Shown: positions 11,674 to 22,834 of the stretch, piece by piece
Position numbering within the stretch: the first letter of the stretch is position 1
How the letters are laid out: each line of letters opens with the position of its first letter
Translations under genes and position numbers: made by a program
Notes under the pieces: generated by a model
Told to the model about the DNA's origin: nothing
Databases searched by the model: none
Seen by the model: only the letters and a program-made list of their open reading frames with translations
Assembly (NCBI GenBank): GCA_001455915.2
Contig: LNDK02000077.1
Location: 683,101-747,100, forward strand
Reading direction: 5' to 3'
Origin: Samsoniella hepiali
Lineage: Eukaryota > Ascomycota > Sordariomycetes > Hypocreales > Cordycipitaceae
DNA length: 64,000 nt

Positions 11674-12969
11674 GGACAGGGTCAGGCATGGCTATTTATA
11701 TTTATATATTTAACTGCAAGACAATTGTTGAAAACCACGCACACAGTATAGATTGGCGAATTTAAAAATGGCAGCGTGCAGCTACATGCAGGTCATTACT
11801 CGCACCGAACTACAGCCGGCCCACCCTCTGGAGAGGGCATTGCCGTCAGCCGCTAGCATTGTCTCTACTGACTCTTTTTTTTTCGTCCTCATGCCGAGCG
11901 TGTTTGTTGTTTATTTATTTATTTACAGAGCAACATACGCCCGTTTAGTAGCAGTGTAGCCGGGGCCGTGACGGGGACCGAGACGGAGCCCGCGATTGTG
12001 GCATTTTCCTGCAGCAGACCGGGTCGAGGGGATCCAGGGTCACGTACATTACAGGGGACCGGCTACAGTGCAGCCAGCCGCCCATCAAGTGCCCTGGAGA
12101 GACAGACGGAAAAAGGCGCAAGCCGGTTGGTTGCAGGTTAGAGTTCTCTGCATGGGCGGTTTGGCTTTCGTTAGCCTCTGACTCTTCCTCTGCCAAAGCG
12201 ACTTTTTCTTCCTTTTTTCTTCCATTTCTTTTTTTTTAACTTTGCACTGGTAAAGACAGGGTGCCTCGTCTCGGACACGAGTGCAGCAGCTGGGGCCGCT
12301 ATTTCGCCCCGCTGTCACGCGCTGTGGCGGGTGGTTCGCGCCACCGCTGGGCAAGCCACTGAATGGACTGAACTGTGCCGGAATGCGCTGAAGCATCGCT
12401 GCAGGCCCTGTAGATTTGGTCCAGAAAGCACCTGTGTTAAGAAGAATAAAAATCCATGGTTCCCACGACAAGCCTGGCCCTGGTCTGCCGTCCGTCCGAG
12501 TGACTTTGTTTGTACGGAGCGCCACACCAGAAACGCGGGTCACTCAACAATGCCCGCATCCAGTCGCGCCCAGGACGCCAGAAGCAGAACTAGACCGCGT
12601 AACCACTTGGCCGACGAGAAAGAAGAGGTCGGGCCTCGCAGGCAGCCTATTTTTATTTTATTTTATTCTTCTCTTCTTCCCATTTTCCACTTCATTCTCT
12701 CCCGTCGAATTATTTCTCGCCTCACATTCAAACACGCTTCTCTGGTCTTCTTGAATCCAGTCGCTGCAGACCCCTCTGTCCCCGTCTGTGCTCCCACCAC
12801 GCCCATTCTCGGTCTTGCCCGGAACGGCCTGCCTTCTCTCTCCACGACGTTCGGGGTCATTGCCAGGCCCTCCCCCCGACACGCTTCCGTCCGCAAGGGG
12901 ACGACAGCTCCTTTGCCTCCAAACACAGACTGAGAAGAAAAGAATTCAAATCGCCGTAGCCTCCTCCGC
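11674..12969. other. Upstream region of the Whi5/Nrm1-like gene
   Basis: No gene supported. Short open frames overlap on both strands. From about 12650 to 12735 the + strand is strongly pyrimidine-rich (TTCTTCTCTTCTTCCC and similar), as in many fungal core promoters and 5' leaders, so the downstream gene may have a leader of a few hundred bases. Confidence 0.45.
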
Positions 12970-14631
12970 ATGTCGCAACTGGACCTGGGCGCCAGCAGCG
13001 GCGGCGAGGCGGTGCCGTCGTCCTCCGCGTCGTCGAGACGCGACGGGAACGACATGACGGTGCCGGCCACGCCGCCCATCGCCCACGCGCGTGCCGACTC
13101 CGGCGCCGCCGGCCTCCTGAGCGGTGTCGCCGATGCCTCGCAACAATCCGCGACTTCCTCGTCCATGTTCGAACACGCCCAAGCCGAGGCGGCCGCCGCA
13201 ACCCCGACGCCGCACGTCTCCTCGTCCCAGATCATACCCGACTCGCAAGAATCCGCCACCATCATGCACGCCGGTGACACAGGGCCCGCCGCGGCTGCGC
13301 TGCTGAGCAGCGGAGCGGCCGCCGGTGGCCAGGATGATACCAAGGGCCAGGCCGGGCCACAGCTGCTGCAGCTGTCGGCCATTGCGGCCGCGCAGCAACG
13401 GATTGACCAGGAGGACGCCGCGGCCGGCTCCCGGAAGCGCATGGCCAACGGCGACGTCAAGACGCGCAGCAATAGCAATAGCCCAATCAAAGGCCATGGC
13501 AGAAGTGTCAGTGCCATTAGCATGAATTCGACCGGAAGCCATATCGGTGACGTACGCATATACTCTCCGTCGTCAATCTTGACTGCCTGCCTGCCCTTTC
13601 TTCTTCTTCTCTAACACGTCGTATAGATGTCGGCGGATCTCAAGACACGGCTTGCGTATGCCATGATGAAGGTCAACCACGGCTGGCAGTCACGGTCTCT
13701 CGACGAAGTCGAATCGCTCGCTTCGCAAGCCGCATCGCCCGTCTCAAGCAACTCCAGCCTCCATCGTCGCCAATCCTCCTCCACCAGCCCCCGGCCACCG
13801 CCAACGTCGGCGGCGCAGGTGCACTTTGCGCCTGATCCTGTAGAACCGCGCCGCAAGTCTCACTCGCCGCCCGGGCGGTCCAGCAAGCCGGCTCTTGCGC
13901 CCCCGGCGCCCATTCAGCCTTCTCTGTCCAGACAATCCAGCAATGGCCGTCGAAATCATGTCCCGAGGCATCCGCCCGCACTTCTTACACACTCGCATTC
14001 CGCCTCCGTCGCAAGCAGATACTCACCGCGCCAGCATCATCTAGACGCGGGTGCCATGTCGTCGTCACAACCGTCGCGTCCGTCAGAAGGCATGGTCTAC
14101 TCACCGCATCAAAACGTGCGGGAGCAAGACGCCATCGAGACGCTCCTCTTCATGAGCAGTCCCAACAACTCGACCAATCTCAAACATGCCTTTTCCCCCT
14201 CCGTCTCGCCAGCGCCCCAACAAGGACCCCTTCACGAGAGCATGCATCGCCACACCCCGTCGGGGAGCTTCCGCAAGGGCCTGCCCGGCCAGCGCCCAGC
14301 CATCCCCCAACGGAGGGTCGGCTTCGACCAGTCGCCGGCCATGGGGCCGCCGGGTTCACCGATGGACCTGGACTCGCCGCAGCAGCAGCAGCCATACCGG
14401 TCGCCCAACGCCTGGACGCCCAAGCGGCGGGCCAATGGGGCCAGCGGCCATTTGCGTGGCGCGCTGTCGCTGCCTAGCGGCCTCGGCCTCGGCAACGGCC
14501 GCGCGAGGCCGGTGCTGCGTGACGAGGATATCGAGCGCATGCTGGACCAGACAGCCGACGACAGCTCAGACGATGGAGAGATTCTGCTACCACCTAGGAC
14601 GAATGGCGTGGCTGGCGCGGTTGGCATCTGA
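12970..14631 (+). CDS. Whi5/Nrm1-family cell-cycle transcriptional repressor (putative)
   Basis: A mostly disordered 528 aa protein from exons 12970-13551 and 13627-14631 (75 nt intron, GTACGC...CGTATAG). The only ordered-looking part is right after the intron: MSADLKTRLAYAMMKVNHGWQ, then SRSLDEVESLASQ. This fits the GTB motif of the Whi5/Nrm1 family, which docks these repressors on SBF/MBF (or E2F-like) G1/S transcription factors. The rest is rich in Ser, Pro, Ala and Gln, with many SP and TP sites (SNSPIKG, ASPVSS, HSPPGRSS, SPSVSPAP) that could be CDK targets, as expected for a repressor inactivated by G1 CDK. An acidic C-terminal stretch ends DDSSDDGEILLPP. The family call rests on one motif recognised by eye. 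Exon 2 begins with an in-frame ATG, so a shorter form is possible. Confidence 0.65.
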
Positions 14632-15034
14632 AGGAGCTGGACAAACATGTATTTTTTTTTGGATGATTATACCCACCACTTTCCTTCCGGCTCGTCATTT
14701 AAAGGGGGGATTTATATACACGTGTATGAATTATTGTTTTGGGCTATCATTGCGTTGGATATTGAAACGTGGAAGATGGCGTGAGAATGTTGGCTCTACT
14801 CGGCTTATCATGATTTGGGCAGCGACACTACGGGTATATTTCTTGCATGAGGTCTCATCTCAGGCTTCACTTCCTTTGCGCATTAATTTGGGATAATCCA
14901 AGGGCATTCTATTATGAACAATCATGTCTTTTTAATTGAAAGACCTGTTTCAATGAGGAATGAAAATAACTCTTCGTGATGCATCAAGACTACATCAACC
15001 CGTGACTGAAATGATACTTGTCCACGGCTTTCTT
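14632..15034. other. Convergent 3' region
   Basis: AT-rich 3' flank of two converging genes, with a T9 run near 14652-14660; no gene or RNA supported. Confidence 0.4.
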
Positions 15035-15370
15035 TCACGTGGCCTCCTTGGCAATCTCTCCCACCAGCGACCTGCCTCTGCTCGTCTGCGACGCCCATTC
15101 GTTCGGGCTAAAGAGGTCAAACATGCCCACTTTGTGCAGGACCGGCACCGCGGCGCGAATCGCCGCCGCGAGCGTGTCCTGTGCGGCCGTGTCGCCAGCT
15201 GCGGCCGCAGCGTCGTAGGCTCGTATGTTGACGAGGAGCGCGCCCACGGTGCCGGTCGGGACCTTTTCACCGCTGGGCAGCGTGACGACGGGGAAGGCGC
15301 CGTCCGACGTGCCCAGCGTCTTGTTGTTGATGGCCTGGAGGCTCTCTTGCGGCGTGGATGCTGGGGACAT
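15035..15370 (-). CDS. Small uncharacterised protein of bacterial look (DUF7709-like?)
   Basis: A complete intronless 111 aa frame from an ATG at 15370. It reads as a compact soluble protein: a short helix (SLQAINNKTLG), a strand pair around FPVVTLPSGEKVPTGTVGALLVNIRAYD, an Ala-rich helix (AAAAAGDTAAQDTLAAAIRAAVPVLHKVGMFDLF) and a short tail (SPNEWASQTSRG). There is no signal peptide or membrane segment. The pattern TLPSGEKVPTGTVG with VPVLHKVGMFDLFSPNEW resembles a family of about 100 aa I associate mainly with bacteria, but I cannot confirm the name without a search. Absence of introns fits, without proving, acquisition from bacteria. Function unknown. Confidence 0.6.
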   Translation of the reverse strand: MSPASTPQESLQAINNKTLGTSDGAFPVVTLPSGEKVPTGTVGALLVNIRAYDAAAAAGDTAAQDTLAAAIRAAVPVLHKVGMFDLFSPNEWASQTSRGRSLVGEIAKEAT

Positions 15371-17201
15371 GCTGGCGGTGGATAAGAAATCTCTCGTCCC
15401 ACGAGATGTGTGCGGTACGGAAGTTGTATAATGTGAGGAAAGAAAGAAGGCGTGATGTTGAGTAAAGGGGATGTCAAATTTCTAAAAAGGAACTCCACGT
15501 TTGCTCATTGATACTTATATGTTCATCGCTGAAAGCAGGCTGTCAGCATACAATGAGTTCCACGGAAAGTCCGTGGACGCACTGCGTACCTCGCAATGCC
15601 CACCAACACCAAGCCAATGTGCTTTACGGTTTGGTTCTTTATTAATGCAGGTGATCGTATCCGCTGGGTATTTTAATTTCGACGGAAATGGTGGCGTACT
15701 GGCCTACCTGCCAGTGCGCTTTTATGACGAGCCAATTCACGCGCGTAAAGAACGTCGGCATTCTTTCGGGACTAAACACTTGGAGCCAAGCGCGGAATAG
15801 TCTCCAAGTTCTATTATAACGAGTATACCGCCAAACTCTCGAACGCTTGATGCCAAACGAGTTCTTGGGGGTGTGCCATACAGGGTAGGTACGACAAGCA
15901 AGTTTGCTCTGAGCCTCTGGCAGTCTCGCACACGCGAGGGAGGACAGATTTGTCCTTGCCCCAGATTGAAAATGGGTTCTAAGTAATCCACTAATCCGTA
16001 CGGAGCACCCTACTTCGTCACTGGAAATTCGGGAAAAGTTGGGCTATATTACCCTGTTATCTGCCGTTGCCATGTATCATCTTGTCTAGCTCTTGCTCGC
16101 CGCGCTCTAGAAGGAGCCCTTGTGTCCCACGAATAATGCGACCAGTCTCCATAGAATAAGATTACAAAGTCTCAGTAGAAAGGTGTGAGGATTAAAAGGC
16201 TTGGAGCAATAGTCAGAGCCTCGCTGTCCTTTAGTAGCATCTTAGTGTATCTTCTAGGTCTCTAGTCAGTCTTAGATTCTAGTGTGGACATTTTTTTTTT
16301 TTATTTAAAAAGCGACCTTTGTAGTTGTCGCAATCATGAAAATAGATCAGTGTAGATTTGAATAAAACTTGACGCAAGCACTGGCACGGTTTTGACGGTG
16401 CACGAACCGGGGGAAACCAAGGGCCGTCGCGGCGATCTCACCCCAGTAATTCAAACGAGCAAGAGAAAAGATCAACAGGGCGTCACGTCAACACGAACAA
16501 GAGACAGCCAAGCCGACGTTGGCACGCAGAGTCAAAGTACGCCCGAGTCGGAGAAGGGTCGGCGTGCAATCCAGAACATGACCAAATGCCAGGTGTTGAT
16601 AGCCAATCCATAATAGTTTTCGGCATTGAAACACAAGTTGCGGAGACCTTGCATACATGCTGCACGATTAAGGTTAGACAGACGTCACAATTTATTCGCT
16701 TGGTCATACGCGTGAAGCGGCGCGCGCCGGCTGGGAAGCGAGACATGGCTGGTTGCCAAGAAAGGAAGCTATGAGCCGCCATTTGTTACATAACATCGAG
16801 TTGTGCTATGCGAAATGCCTGGTCTGTAGCACCGGTTGAGGTCAAACTCGCTGTGCGGCCCCAAGTACTGGTTTGGTCCGTGAGAGTCGCGTTGTACCGA
16901 TGCAGGCGCAATGCCAGGAACGTACCTGCCAAGCGGGCCGGCAAACGCTTAGTTCAAGACTAGGGTAGATGAACGAGTAAGAAGCGCGTTGGCCCTTGCC
17001 AGTAATGGACAAATGCATGTCTCGCAATGGTGCGGTAGGCTCGGCCCAGTTTAAACAACACGCAAGGGCGTTTGCTTGTTTAAAAGGAACAGCAGACCTG
17101 CCCTCCCTTGTACATTAATATCGGGACTCCTTTGTCGACAGGACAGTTCTTCTTTTTGCTCTGTTTCCAGTATCAATTCTTTTTATTCTTTGTCAGCAAC
17201 C
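15371..17201. other. Long intergenic region upstream of the sedolisin gene
   Basis: No gene supported over about 1.8 kb. It contains a T11 run near 16291 and AT-richer sequence from 16010 to 16400. Short open frames on either strand (for example 15501-15800 and 16392-16782) overlap one another and have no recognisable domain. Confidence 0.45.
17079..17087 (+). promoter_or_regulatory. TATA-like box of the sedolisin gene
   Basis: TTTAAAAGG lies about 115 bases before the start codon and is followed by a pyrimidine-rich leader, the usual layout for an inducible fungal secreted-enzyme gene. Confidence 0.4.
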
Positions 17202-18956
17202 ATGTTTCTCAAGCTGGCACTGGGAGCTGCCCTGCTCGGATGGGGGTCGCTGGCCGACGTCAATGTCGAGAAGACGACGAGCGTCCCTTCAGGATGGCTT
17301 AAGATCAACAGCAAAGTCGATCCCAACGAGAAGTACTCATTTTCGATTGCGCTCAAGCAGCCGCAGATGAAAGGCCTCCAGAAATTCATGACGTCGGTGC
17401 AACTGGACCTGTTGTCTCTGGCTGATGTCACCAAGATGCGCACCCCGACGCCCAAGTCGGTCGACATGGTGCAGGCCTGGCTGCGTAGCCACGGAATCCA
17501 GGACATCGACACCAAGGGTGACTGGGTCAATGTTCGTACGACGGTTGGGCAGACGGATGCGCTCATCGGCTCTCGTCTGGCCAACTACATTTACGACGGC
17601 GAGGACAAGCCCGTCCTCCGCACCACCGAGTACTCTATCCCCGACGCCCTCGTCGACGCCATTGACTTTATCCATCCCGTCTCCAACTTTATGAAGCCAG
17701 TCCGCTCCGTTTCCAAGATCAAGTGGCTCAACGAGATGGACCTGGCGAAGCGCCAGGCGGCACCGCCATGCACCCTCATCGTCACGCCCAAGTGCATTCG
17801 CGAGGCGTACAACTTTTACTACAAGACGCCTGATGATAAGTCAAGCGTCACCATGGGCATTGCCGGCTTCCTCGAAGAGTACACCAACTACAATGACTCT
17901 GACCAGTTCCTGCGGCTGCACGCGCCCGAGATTGCCGCGAAGGGCTACAATTACACGGTGGAGCTCATCAACGGCGGCGAGAACCCACAGGAGCTCTCCA
18001 AGGCGGGCGAAGAGGCGTCCCTGGATATTGACCTCGCTCTGAGCCTCGCGTACCCGGCAAATCTTGTCTTTTACTCGGCCGGCGGCCGGAGCGAGAAAAT
18101 TGGCGAGGACGGCACATCGGATTTCAGCATGAACTCGACCAACGAGCCCTTTATAGAAATGTTCCAATATTTCCTCGACAAGCCTGATGACGAGTTGCCG
18201 AGCGTGCTGACCGTCTCGTACTCGGACGACGAGGTCTCGGTGCCGCGACCCTACGCCGAAAAGGTGTGCAACATGATTGGCATGCTCACCGCCCGTGGCA
18301 TGACGATCCTGTTTGCCTCGGGCGACGCCGGCGCGCAGGGCGCACGAAACTCCAACTGCCGCACGCGCGATGGCTCCAACAAGAAGATTGCCATGGTGAC
18401 ATTCCCCCCGAGCTGCCCGTGGGTGCTCTCTGTGGGCGGCGTCACCAACGCCAAGTACCCGCCCGAGGCGGCGGAGTTCAGCACCGGCGGCTTCTCGCAG
18501 TACTTTGAGCAGCCCGGCTGGCAGAAGGAAGTGGTTGGCGAGTACATCCGGTCCCTCAACGGCCACCTGGACGGCTACTACGAGCCCGGGAACCGCGCCA
18601 TCCCCGACATCTCGGCGGTGAGCACCAACGTGCTCGTTGTGGTGAAGGGCAAGCCTGGCGTGTTGCAGGGCACCAGCGCCAGCGCGCCCATCATTGCATC
18701 GATGCTGGCCATGGTCAACGACGCGCGCGCGCGGCGCGGCAAGAAACCACTGGGCTGCATCGGCAAGCGCCTGTACAGCGAAAGCGTGCGCAACGTGCTG
18801 CTCGACGTGACGGCGGGCGAGGGCAGGTCGTGCAACTATGACGGCGTGAAGCCAGGGGGATGGCCGGCCAAGCTAGGCTGGGACGCCGTCACGGGCCTGG
18901 GCGTTCCCGGTGACTTTAACGAGCTGCTCAACGCGCTCGTGAATGCGGACGACTAG
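17202..18956 (+). CDS. Secreted sedolisin (peptidase family S53, tripeptidyl-peptidase-like)
   Basis: Secreted acid serine-carboxyl peptidase, 584 aa, one exon. The frame is open further upstream, but the ATG at 17202 starts a proper signal peptide (MFLKLALGAALLGWGSLADV). A pro-domain of about 165 residues ends at LAKR-QAAPPC (residues 181-190), a Kex2-type KR site where the mature enzyme would begin. Catalytic residues are all visible: Glu271 and Asp275 in EASLDID, the oxyanion Asp375 in FASGDAGAQG, and Ser492 in GTSASAP. The C-terminal calcium site region reads LLDVTAGEGRSC, though the second half, GWDAVTGLGVP, is also typical. Several NxS/T sequons (NYT, NDS, NST) suit glycosylation. Such enzymes release peptides from protein at acid pH in saprotrophs and insect or plant pathogens. 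Confidence 0.95.
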   Translation: MFLKLALGAALLGWGSLADVNVEKTTSVPSGWLKINSKVDPNEKYSFSIALKQPQMKGLQKFMTSVQLDLLSLADVTKMRTPTPKSVDMVQAWLRSHGIQDIDTKGDWVNVRTTVGQTDALIGSRLANYIYDGEDKPVLRTTEYSIPDALVDAIDFIHPVSNFMKPVRSVSKIKWLNEMDLAKRQAAPPCTLIVTPKCIREAYNFYYKTPDDKSSVTMGIAGFLEEYTNYNDSDQFLRLHAPEIAAKGYNYTVELINGGENPQELSKAGEEASLDIDLALSLAYPANLVFYSAGGRSEKIGEDGTSDFSMNSTNEPFIEMFQYFLDKPDDELPSVLTVSYSDDEVSVPRPYAEKVCNMIGMLTARGMTILFASGDAGAQGARNSNCRTRDGSNKKIAMVTFPPSCPWVLSVGGVTNAKYPPEAAEFSTGGFSQYFEQPGWQKEVVGEYIRSLNGHLDGYYEPGNRAIPDISAVSTNVLVVVKGKPGVLQGTSASAPIIASMLAMVNDARARRGKKPLGCIGKRLYSESVRNVLLDVTAGEGRSCNYDGVKPGGWPAKLGWDAVTGLGVPGDFNELLNALVNADD

Positions 18957-19865
18957 GATGGTCCGCGGGGGGCGTGTTGAAGAGAGCTGGAGGAAGCATG
19001 ATAGATATCCTCACAGTGATCAGGTGTGATCAGGTGTAAAGAACTCAACTCGAGTGTTGACGGCTGTTTTTTTAGAGTACAGAATAACATATTTACTGCC
19101 ATGACATTGTGCGAGAAGAAAGCAGATGAGACTGTGATATTTTGATGACTGGTACCACCTACCTAGGTACCTTATTAACCTAATGACAACCCCAGCACCC
19201 CACTGTAGGCACCGGTAAGCCCACCCACTGGGACCGCTGCAATGCTTGAAGAACACTCCGCTAAAGCCCACTAGCAGCCGCTCACAAACCGTCCTCAGCG
19301 GGCCCTTCCAGCGAGTTGATGCACAATCAGCAGCGCCCGAACAGCGCTAGTCCGCCATGGGCAGAAAGAAAACAAGCTGGAGAAGGCTGACCAGGGCCAG
19401 CCACCCAGTCGCGACATCAACATAGTGTGAGGCGCGTCACACGCTATCAAACGCACGCCCGACAGCGTTGCAGAAACGATTGAAGCTTCTGCAGCTCCTG
19501 CCTCTAGCTTTGTTTTTGGATATTTGTTTCTTCATCTGTATTGGTCCTTTCATTGATATATATTGTACCGCTTTTACACATTCCTCAATCGCCTCAACGC
19601 CTACACCCACGATCGATGAGGAAGCTGGCACCTACCGCGACAGAAATCGTCCGCTGTCGATGAACCGACTTATCCCTTTTGAAGAAAATACCGACATGCG
19701 ATATAATACGATGGAATAACCTTCATCCATACACATACAGGCTTTTGCATTTTTACTAGCTGCGGGGTGCGACGCGTTGGCATCTAGCTGATAGTCCGCA
19801 AACCTGGAGACTGTTGAGCTTGGCTGCTCTCTGTTTGAAGCCAAACCCGCCTCCACATAGCAATT
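18957..19865. other. Intergenic region between sedolisin and sirtuin genes
   Basis: No gene supported. A small cluster of short motifs lies here: the palindrome-like ACCTACCTAGGTACCT at 19157-19172 and CCCACTGTAGG at 19199-19209. A frame at 19468-19719 with hydrophobic residues sits just upstream of the sirtuin start; I treat it as leader or promoter sequence. Confidence 0.45.
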
Positions 19866-22677
19866 ATGCCTACTGCACACGTCGAGCCCAGCTCCGGAGA
19901 GCTTCTCCAGGACATTGCCGACTCGCTGCTCAAGGCACGCAAGATTGTCGTCGTGACGGGCGCGGGCATCAGCACCAACTCTGGCATTCCGGTATGCAGC
20001 TCCAACTCGCGTGCTGCCGTTTGTCTCTTGTGTGTTCACTGAGAATTCGCTAACGTGGCATTGTCATCTGCAGGATTTTCGATCCGAGAATGGACTGTAC
20101 TCCTTGATTCAGGCACAATTCGACGCTGCGGCCAAGCAAGCGGTGCGGAAACTCGACCCAGAGACGCGAGACAGTCTCGACGAAGATGACGGAGACGGCG
20201 ATCGACCAGCTAAGCGCCAACGAGCGTCTCGTGCTTCGTCACCGCAACAGAAAGAGAAGGGGGGGAGAGAAACAGAGGAAACCGAATCATTACAGGAGAA
20301 AAGAAAACAAGAAGAGTTCACTGCGGATCCCAACGTTGCGCCAGAAAGCCCGTTATTACCAAAGTCAAAACCTGCAACGGCGCCATCCTACGCCACGCCG
20401 CGCCCGGCGCGTCATCCGCTCTCCATCGCCCATCTCACAACCTCGCCGTTGTCCTCACCACCGCCCGACGACCAGATAGTACCACCGTCCGCGTTCCGGT
20501 TTGCTGGCCATCTCGCGCGGCTCGGCGTTCCTCCCAGCTCCTCGCCGCTCTCCTCGCCCCCACCAGTGCTGTTCGATCCCTACGAATCCAGCTCACTGTC
20601 AGACACAGAGTCCAACGAGCCGAGCAGCACGAGCGACTCCGAGTCGGAAGAATTCTCGGCGGCGCGTAAGCTGTTTGCCGCATCCCAAGCGTCCAGCTCT
20701 AGCCGCGGCACGCTGCCCAACATGAAGGGCCGAGATCTCTTTGACGTGTCGGTCTGGGCAGACCCCGTGCGCACGCAAGTCTTTTATACCTTTGCCACGT
20801 CCCTGCGCCAAAAAATCAAGGACGCGGAGCCGACGGGCTCGCACATGTTCATCAGCCATCTGAGGAATCGGGGCAAGCTGGTCCGCTGCTACACGCAAAA
20901 CATTGATCAGATTGAAGAAAAAGTCGGCTTGTCGACGTCGCTGATTGATGGCCCCGGTAGCCGTGGCAGATTCTCGCGTCGATCCACTGCCAACAGGGAC
21001 CAGCTTGCCAAAATGGTGGAGGAAGCGGCGAGCAAAGAGCCTCCTAGCGGCGAAACCCCTACATCTGAAAACTCGGGATCAGAGTCAGCCACACCACAAG
21101 CATCACAGGCGTCCTTATCAGACGCGCCATCGTCGCAGACGGATACCGAAGCGTTGTCTAGTGATACTAAGAGCAACGCGCTTCCAGCGACGCTGAAGAA
21201 GGAGCCATCGCAGTCTGGTGTTGAGTGTGTCTTCTTACATGGATCCCTCGAATTGCTGCGGTGCTTTCTATGCGGGCAGGTTTGCTCCTGGGACGATGAG
21301 GACCGCGAAACAGCAACGTTGACGGGCCAGCAGCCCGAGTGTCCGAGATGTGCTGGAGCCGCCGCGGCGCGTGAAGAGAAAGGGAAAAGAGCGCTTGGTG
21401 TCGGAAAGCTGCGCCCAGACATTGTTCTATATGGCGAAGAACACCCGAATGCCCACCTCATCAGCCCCATCATTACACATGACTTGGCACTCTATCCAGA
21501 TATGCTCCTTATCCTGGGCACCAGCTTGCGCGTGCATGGGCTCAAGGTCATGGTGAGAGAATTTGCCAAGACAGTTCACAGCAGAGGCGGCAAAGTCGTC
21601 TTTGTCAACTTTACCAAGCCGCCGGAGAGCTCATGGGGCGACATTATTGACTTTTGGATTCAATGGGACTGCGACGCCTGGGTCGACGACCTGCAAGTTC
21701 GCGTTCCGAGGCTGTGGCGTGATCCATCTCCAAAGAAGCCGCGTCCACCCGCAGCGAATCCTGTTGCCATGCGCGATTCCAAAGTCACTGGCGCTTACTG
21801 CACGTTGAAAATCCTCAAGGAACTGCGACGCATTACCGGAAAAGAGACACCGGAAAAAGATGCTCGTCGCGCAACAATCACAGGCGATTTAACCCTGTCA
21901 TTAACAAATGGCAGTGCAGCAGCGGATTCGCCCCCGAACCCTGTCCTCAAGCTGCCTCGAGCAAGAGCCAAGGGCCCGCGGAAATCCGCGCCTGCTGCTC
22001 TAGAAAAGCCTAAGAAACGACCCTCCACGCTGAACCCTAATCATGGTCGCAGTCGTAAGAGCGATGCGGCCGAGATGGGCACGCAGCAACAACAGGAGAG
22101 CCAACAGCCGCAGAGCCCGGTGTCTAGCGGGCTTGTGGAGGAAAGCTCTATACTCAACTCTGTCAAGTCGAATCCCAGAGTCCGCAAGCGCAAAATGATT
22201 GATGGCGAAGAAGTCGTGATGCCCACCGTGGGTAGACGCCGCGGCTCGCCCCAGAGTAAGCTCGACCTGGGCATGACACTGCCGCCACTGCGACCCGGCC
22301 TCGCGTCCTCGCCCTTTGGCAAGCCACAGCCCATGGAGCCAATAAGCCCACCAACGGGGCCCCTTGCATCCCTGTCGCCGAACCTTCGTTGGGTCACGGT
22401 ATCTTGTCGCCCGGATCCGTTTTATTTTGACGACCCGCTTGTGGGATTGTTGGAGCAGCCTTCCCCGGCTACTGGTGGGAAGACACCGGAGTTTCATGCC
22501 TCAAAAAAACAGCAGCAGCGATCGAGGCGAAGGACAAAAGTCACGGCCGAAGCAGATGCGGCGGCGACGCTCGCGGGCCTGGCGACAAGCCCCCTGCTGA
22601 GCAAAGCCACAGCCTCGCAAAGGGGGTTGGAAGGGCAACTGAAGAGTTGGGGTGCCAATTGGAATTGTAATAGATGA
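19866..22677 (+). CDS. Hst3/Hst4-type NAD-dependent histone deacetylase (sirtuin)
   Basis: Class I sirtuin, 909 aa, from exons 19866-19991 and 20074-22677 (82 nt intron exactly between GAGISTNSGIP and DFRS). NAD-binding motifs are VVVTGAGIS (residues 29-36), DFRSENGLY (43-51) and CYTQNID (about 313-319); the catalytic His is in VFLHGS (about 431). A zinc site follows as CFLC and CPRC (about 438-441 and 465-468), and LILGTSLRVHG and VFVNFTKPP complete the core. The Hst3/Hst4 branch removes acetyl from histone H3 K56 and guards genome stability; that branch call is from overall pattern. Odd features: about 180 low-complexity residues (75-258) split the core between the FRS motif and LFDVSVW, a second acidic Ser-rich insert lies between TQNID and the His, and a long basic/disordered tail follows residue 600. 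Converges on the enoyl-CoA hydratase gene, 157 bases away. Confidence 0.9.
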
Positions 22678-22834
22678 GAAGTGAGCAGTGCCTGCACTTC
22701 CAACAATAGGCTCATATATGACGAAGATACGACCTTGTTTCAACCTTTTATTACTTGGTTTACAGCTACTGATATACCCACATTGAGCTGCAATTGTATT
22801 CTTTATCTTGCCCTCGTGAAATGATTAACACAAG

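Noticed and set aside
17076..17201. Upstream extension of the sedolisin frame
   Set aside because: The ATG at 17202 begins a clean signal peptide, while the 42-residue extension has none and overlaps the TATA-like box and pyrimidine leader.
19468..19719. 83-codon frame with a hydrophobic start upstream of the sirtuin
   Set aside because: No family match by eye; it lies where the sirtuin promoter and leader should be. Could be an upstream ORF but nothing supports translation.
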